Positions 5,525 to 6,785 of a DNA stretch of 6,785 nucleotides are shown here, in pieces. Made by a program: the position numbers and the translations under genes. The notes beneath the pieces are model-generated. The model made no database searches and was not told where the DNA came from. It saw only the letters and a program-made list of their open reading frames with translations. Source of the stretch: Paenochrobactrum pullorum. Lineage in GTDB: Bacteria; Pseudomonadota; Alphaproteobacteria; Rhizobiales; Rhizobiaceae. Position 1 is the first letter of the stretch. Each line of letters opens with the position of its first letter. Where the stretch lies: positions 1-6,785 of the forward strand of contig NZ_JBHEEH010000035.1 in NCBI RefSeq assembly GCF_041929845.1, in the 5' to 3' direction.

Positions 5525-6382
5525 TTAAGCGGCTTTTTTCTCAAATGCCACCGGCGATTTCCAGCCGAGTGTTGAATGTCTTCGGCGTGGATTATAAAAG
5601 CCATTTATATATTCGAAGATTGCAATCTCAATATCTCGCCTTGTTTGCCAGTGTCTGCGCCAAATCAACTCAGCCTTTAATGATTTAAAGAAGCTTTCTA
5701 CTGCGGAGTTATCAAAACAATTGCCTTTCCCGCTCATGGACGGCAGCAATTGATGTTTGAGCAGTAGCTTTTGATATTCATGAGCGCAATATTGGCTCCC
5801 ACGGTCTGTGTGTTGAATACAACCCGGTGGTGGTTTGCGTAAAGCCAACGCCATATTCAGTGCCCTTAATGCAAGATCCTGCTTTAATCGATCACCTGTT
5901 GCCCAGCCAATCACGCGACGGGAATACAGGTCAAGGATAACAGCAAGATAGACCCATCCTTCTCTGGTCCAAACATAAGTGATATCGCCTGCCCATTTCT
6001 GGTTGGGTGCGCTTGCGCTAAAGTCTTGTTTTAATCGGTTCGGTGCAATGTTGAAGGTATGATGACTATCCGTTGTCCGTTTGAATTTACGCGTTCGAAC
6101 AACTGTAATGTTATTCTGGCGCATCAAACGTCCAACCCGACGCTGCCCAACCTGCAGGCCCAGCGCTTTCAACTCTTCTGTCATACGCGGCCTACCATAG
6201 CTCCCCAAACACAACCGATGCTGCTCACGTATATGCGCTAGAAGTATAAGATCACGACGCTGGCGCAGTGATGGAGGACGGCGTTTCCATGCGCGTAAAC
6301 CACGATCTGTTACGCCCATCAAACGACATATGCGTGAACGTGAGAGAGAGCCACGGTAATCCGTAATAAACTGAAATCTCAC
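5525..6382 (-). CDS. IS3-family transposase OrfB (DDE integrase core)
   Basis: Encodes the 285-residue catalytic part of the transposase. An N-terminal helical region with the HTH_21-like segment LGSYGRPRMTEELKALG (59-75) is followed by the rve/DDE core. The first Asp is D133 in GDITYVWT, the second D193 in HTDRGSQY, and Glu E229 in NSAVESFFKSLK. The D-to-E spacing is 35 residues, with Lys236 at +7, exactly the IS3 arrangement. The C-terminus YNPRRRHSTLGWKSP is also typical. The frame opens at a GTG (6380-6382) that overlaps the orfA TGA as GTGA. The physiological product, however, is expected to be an OrfAB fusion of about 376 residues made by -1 frameshifting upstream. No stop or lost motif is seen, so it is probably functional. 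Confidence 0.93.
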   Translation of the reverse strand: MRFQFITDYRGSLSRSRICRLMGVTDRGLRAWKRRPPSLRQRRDLILLAHIREQHRLCLGSYGRPRMTEELKALGLQVGQRRVGRLMRQNNITVVRTRKFKRTTDSHHTFNIAPNRLKQDFSASAPNQKWAGDITYVWTREGWVYLAVILDLYSRRVIGWATGDRLKQDLALRALNMALALRKPPPGCIQHTDRGSQYCAHEYQKLLLKHQLLPSMSGKGNCFDNSAVESFFKSLKAELIWRRHWQTRRDIEIAIFEYINGFYNPRRRHSTLGWKSPVAFEKKAA

Positions 6383-6654
6383 AGCTTTTGTACTGCGAAA
6401 AATATTGCTGCCTTTTTTAATATCTCCCTCTCCTCCCGAAGGATACGGTTCTCTTTGCGTAAACGTTCATTCTCACGCAGAAGATCAGTGTCTTGGGTAG
6501 GAATTTTAGTTTCATCGGAAATTGATGCGATCCATTTCCCAAGCGTGGAAAGCCCAATACTTAAATCTGACGCAACTTGACGGCGTGTTAAGCCACTAGT
6601 GAGTGCTATGCGAACTGCATCACGCTTAAATTCATCACTATGCTTTAATGACAT
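6379..6654 (-). CDS. IS3-family transposase OrfA (DNA-binding subunit)
   Basis: A 91-residue protein that binds the element ends and regulates transposition. The helix-turn-helix lies at about 8-44 (FKRDAVRIALTSGLTRRQVA, then SDLSIGLSTLGKWI), followed by a leucine-zipper coiled coil at about 58-80 (DLLRENERLRKENRILREER) and the end ILKKAAIFFAVQKL seen in many IS3 OrfA proteins. The ATG at 6654 is chosen because AAGGAGA lies 7 bases upstream. The in-frame TTG at 6675 has no such signal. The stop overlaps the orfB GTG. The codons for Lys80-Lys81 form the slippery site used to continue into orfB. Confidence 0.9.
   Translation of the reverse strand: MSLKHSDEFKRDAVRIALTSGLTRRQVASDLSIGLSTLGKWIASISDETKIPTQDTDLLRENERLRKENRILREEREILKKAAIFFAVQKL
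6412..6418 (-). promoter_or_regulatory. programmed -1 frameshift site A AAA AAG joining orfA to orfB
   Basis: On the - strand the orfA codons read TTA AAA AAG, giving the heptamer A-AAA-AAG in the correct phase for a tandem -1 slip. After slipping, the frame continues GGC AGC AAT without a stop for ten codons and enters orfB at its GTG. This is the standard mechanism for making IS3 OrfAB transposase. A downstream stimulatory structure was not worked out. Confidence 0.8.
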
Positions 6655-6690
6655 ATATGGTCTCCTTGATAACAAATAATGCTCTCAAAA

Positions 6691-6712
6691 AGACCGGAAC
6701 GAAACCGAGGCA
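6691..6712 (-). repeat. terminal inverted repeat of the IS3 element, orfA side
   Basis: Read on the - strand it begins TGCCTCGGTTT and ends GTTCCGGTCT, matching 18 of 22 positions of the other end (5493-5514). The bases between it and the orfA ribosome binding site should contain the element's weak promoter. Confidence 0.82.
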
Positions 6713-6780
6713 TGTGTGGACGGCCTCCGTTTGGCAAGATGTTTTTTGATATTTCTGACAAGCTGGTCGAGTGCAGGCAT
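6713..6780 (-). pseudogene. possible 5' gene fragment cut by the IS3 element
   Basis: On the - strand an ATG at 6780 opens a frame reading MPALDQLVRNIKKHLAKRRP then ST before it enters the IS3 inverted repeat at 6712, and it stops inside the element at 6685-6687. The amphipathic, Lys/Arg-rich start looks like a real N-terminus, but the stretch is too short to assign. The opposite strand is also open in one frame (CGRPPFGKMFFDISDKLVEC), so the coding strand is uncertain. Confidence 0.3.
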
Positions 6781-6785
6781 GTGTC

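Larger units (their letters stand above)
5493..6712 (-). mobile_element. complete IS3-family insertion sequence, about 1220 bp
   Basis: It is bounded by imperfect 22-bp inverted repeats at 5493-5514 and 6691-6712. Both begin with TG and share the exact inner block GTTCCGGTCT, with 18 of 22 positions matching. It contains orfA and orfB in the order and overlap typical of IS3, an A6G slippage site, and an intact DDE transposase. The length fits the family. The three bases outside the ends differ (TCT before 5493, TGT after 6712), so no target duplication is seen. Either the element has recombined with another copy or one flank has been deleted since insertion. All reading frames are open, so it may be active. 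Confidence 0.88.

Noticed and set aside
6655..6675. TTG start for orfA
   Set aside because: The ATG at 6654 has a near-perfect AAGGAGA site at the right spacing, and homologs start with MSLKH-like residues.
1..6785. CRISPR arrays, tRNA, rRNA or toxin-antitoxin pair
   Set aside because: I found no spaced direct repeats, tRNA-like cloverleaf or rRNA sequence on reading both strands, and no paired small ORFs with suitable features.

Overview
The window looks like accessory DNA from an alphaproteobacterium, probably a Rhizobiales (Brucella/Ochrobactrum-like) genome. This is inferred from the style of the proteins: a DUF924 protein, an ICMT-like methyltransferase, a P1B-4 metal ATPase, a VIT-family transporter, and a rhizobial-type IS3 element and serine-recombinase tail. 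The sequence alone does not prove the genus. Coding DNA has moderate GC; the flanking intergenic DNA is clearly richer in AT.

Layout. Positions 1-358 are AT-rich with no gene I can support, except for a likely IS3-type end near 303-358. Positions 359-733 hold an in-frame chimera: the first ~23 codons resemble an IS3-type OrfA and the rest is the C-terminal tail of a large serine recombinase. Positions 734-1065 are a gene-free, AT-rich spacer. A two-gene + strand unit follows: a DUF924 protein (1066-1704) and a small membrane methyltransferase of the isoprenylcysteine/phospholipid methyltransferase family (1731-2210). A long hairpin at 2238-2283 separates it from the convergent - strand unit.

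The - strand unit is a two-gene metal-export operon. The first gene (4295-4990) encodes a VIT1/CCC1-family Fe/Mn transporter. The second (2292-4256), 38 bp downstream, encodes a complete P1B-4 heavy-metal ATPase with an SPC motif in the membrane and an HEGGT motif near the C-terminus. The upstream region carries a perfect 17-bp palindrome (5067-5083) and a smaller one (5036-5048) around a plausible promoter, so the operon is probably metal-regulated. The larger palindrome resembles enterobacterial MntR sites, which would suggest manganese or iron sensing.

Upstream of the operon (5142-5492) is a patchwork of broken genes: the C-terminal end of an ApbE flavin transferase with an apparent frameshift, an unrecognised + strand C-terminal fragment, and a possible IS66-type end. 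A complete ~1220-bp IS3-family element (5493-6712) follows, with imperfect 22-bp inverted repeats, orfA and orfB joined by an A6G frameshift site, and an intact DDE catalytic triad. It lacks matching target duplications. Positions 6713-6785 are the start of the DNA beyond it. Overall, the intact metal-export operon and the + strand gene pair are flanked on both sides by remnants of mobile elements. I did not see an obviously new defence or mobile system; the most distinctive item is the possible co-regulation of a VIT transporter and a P1B-4 ATPase.
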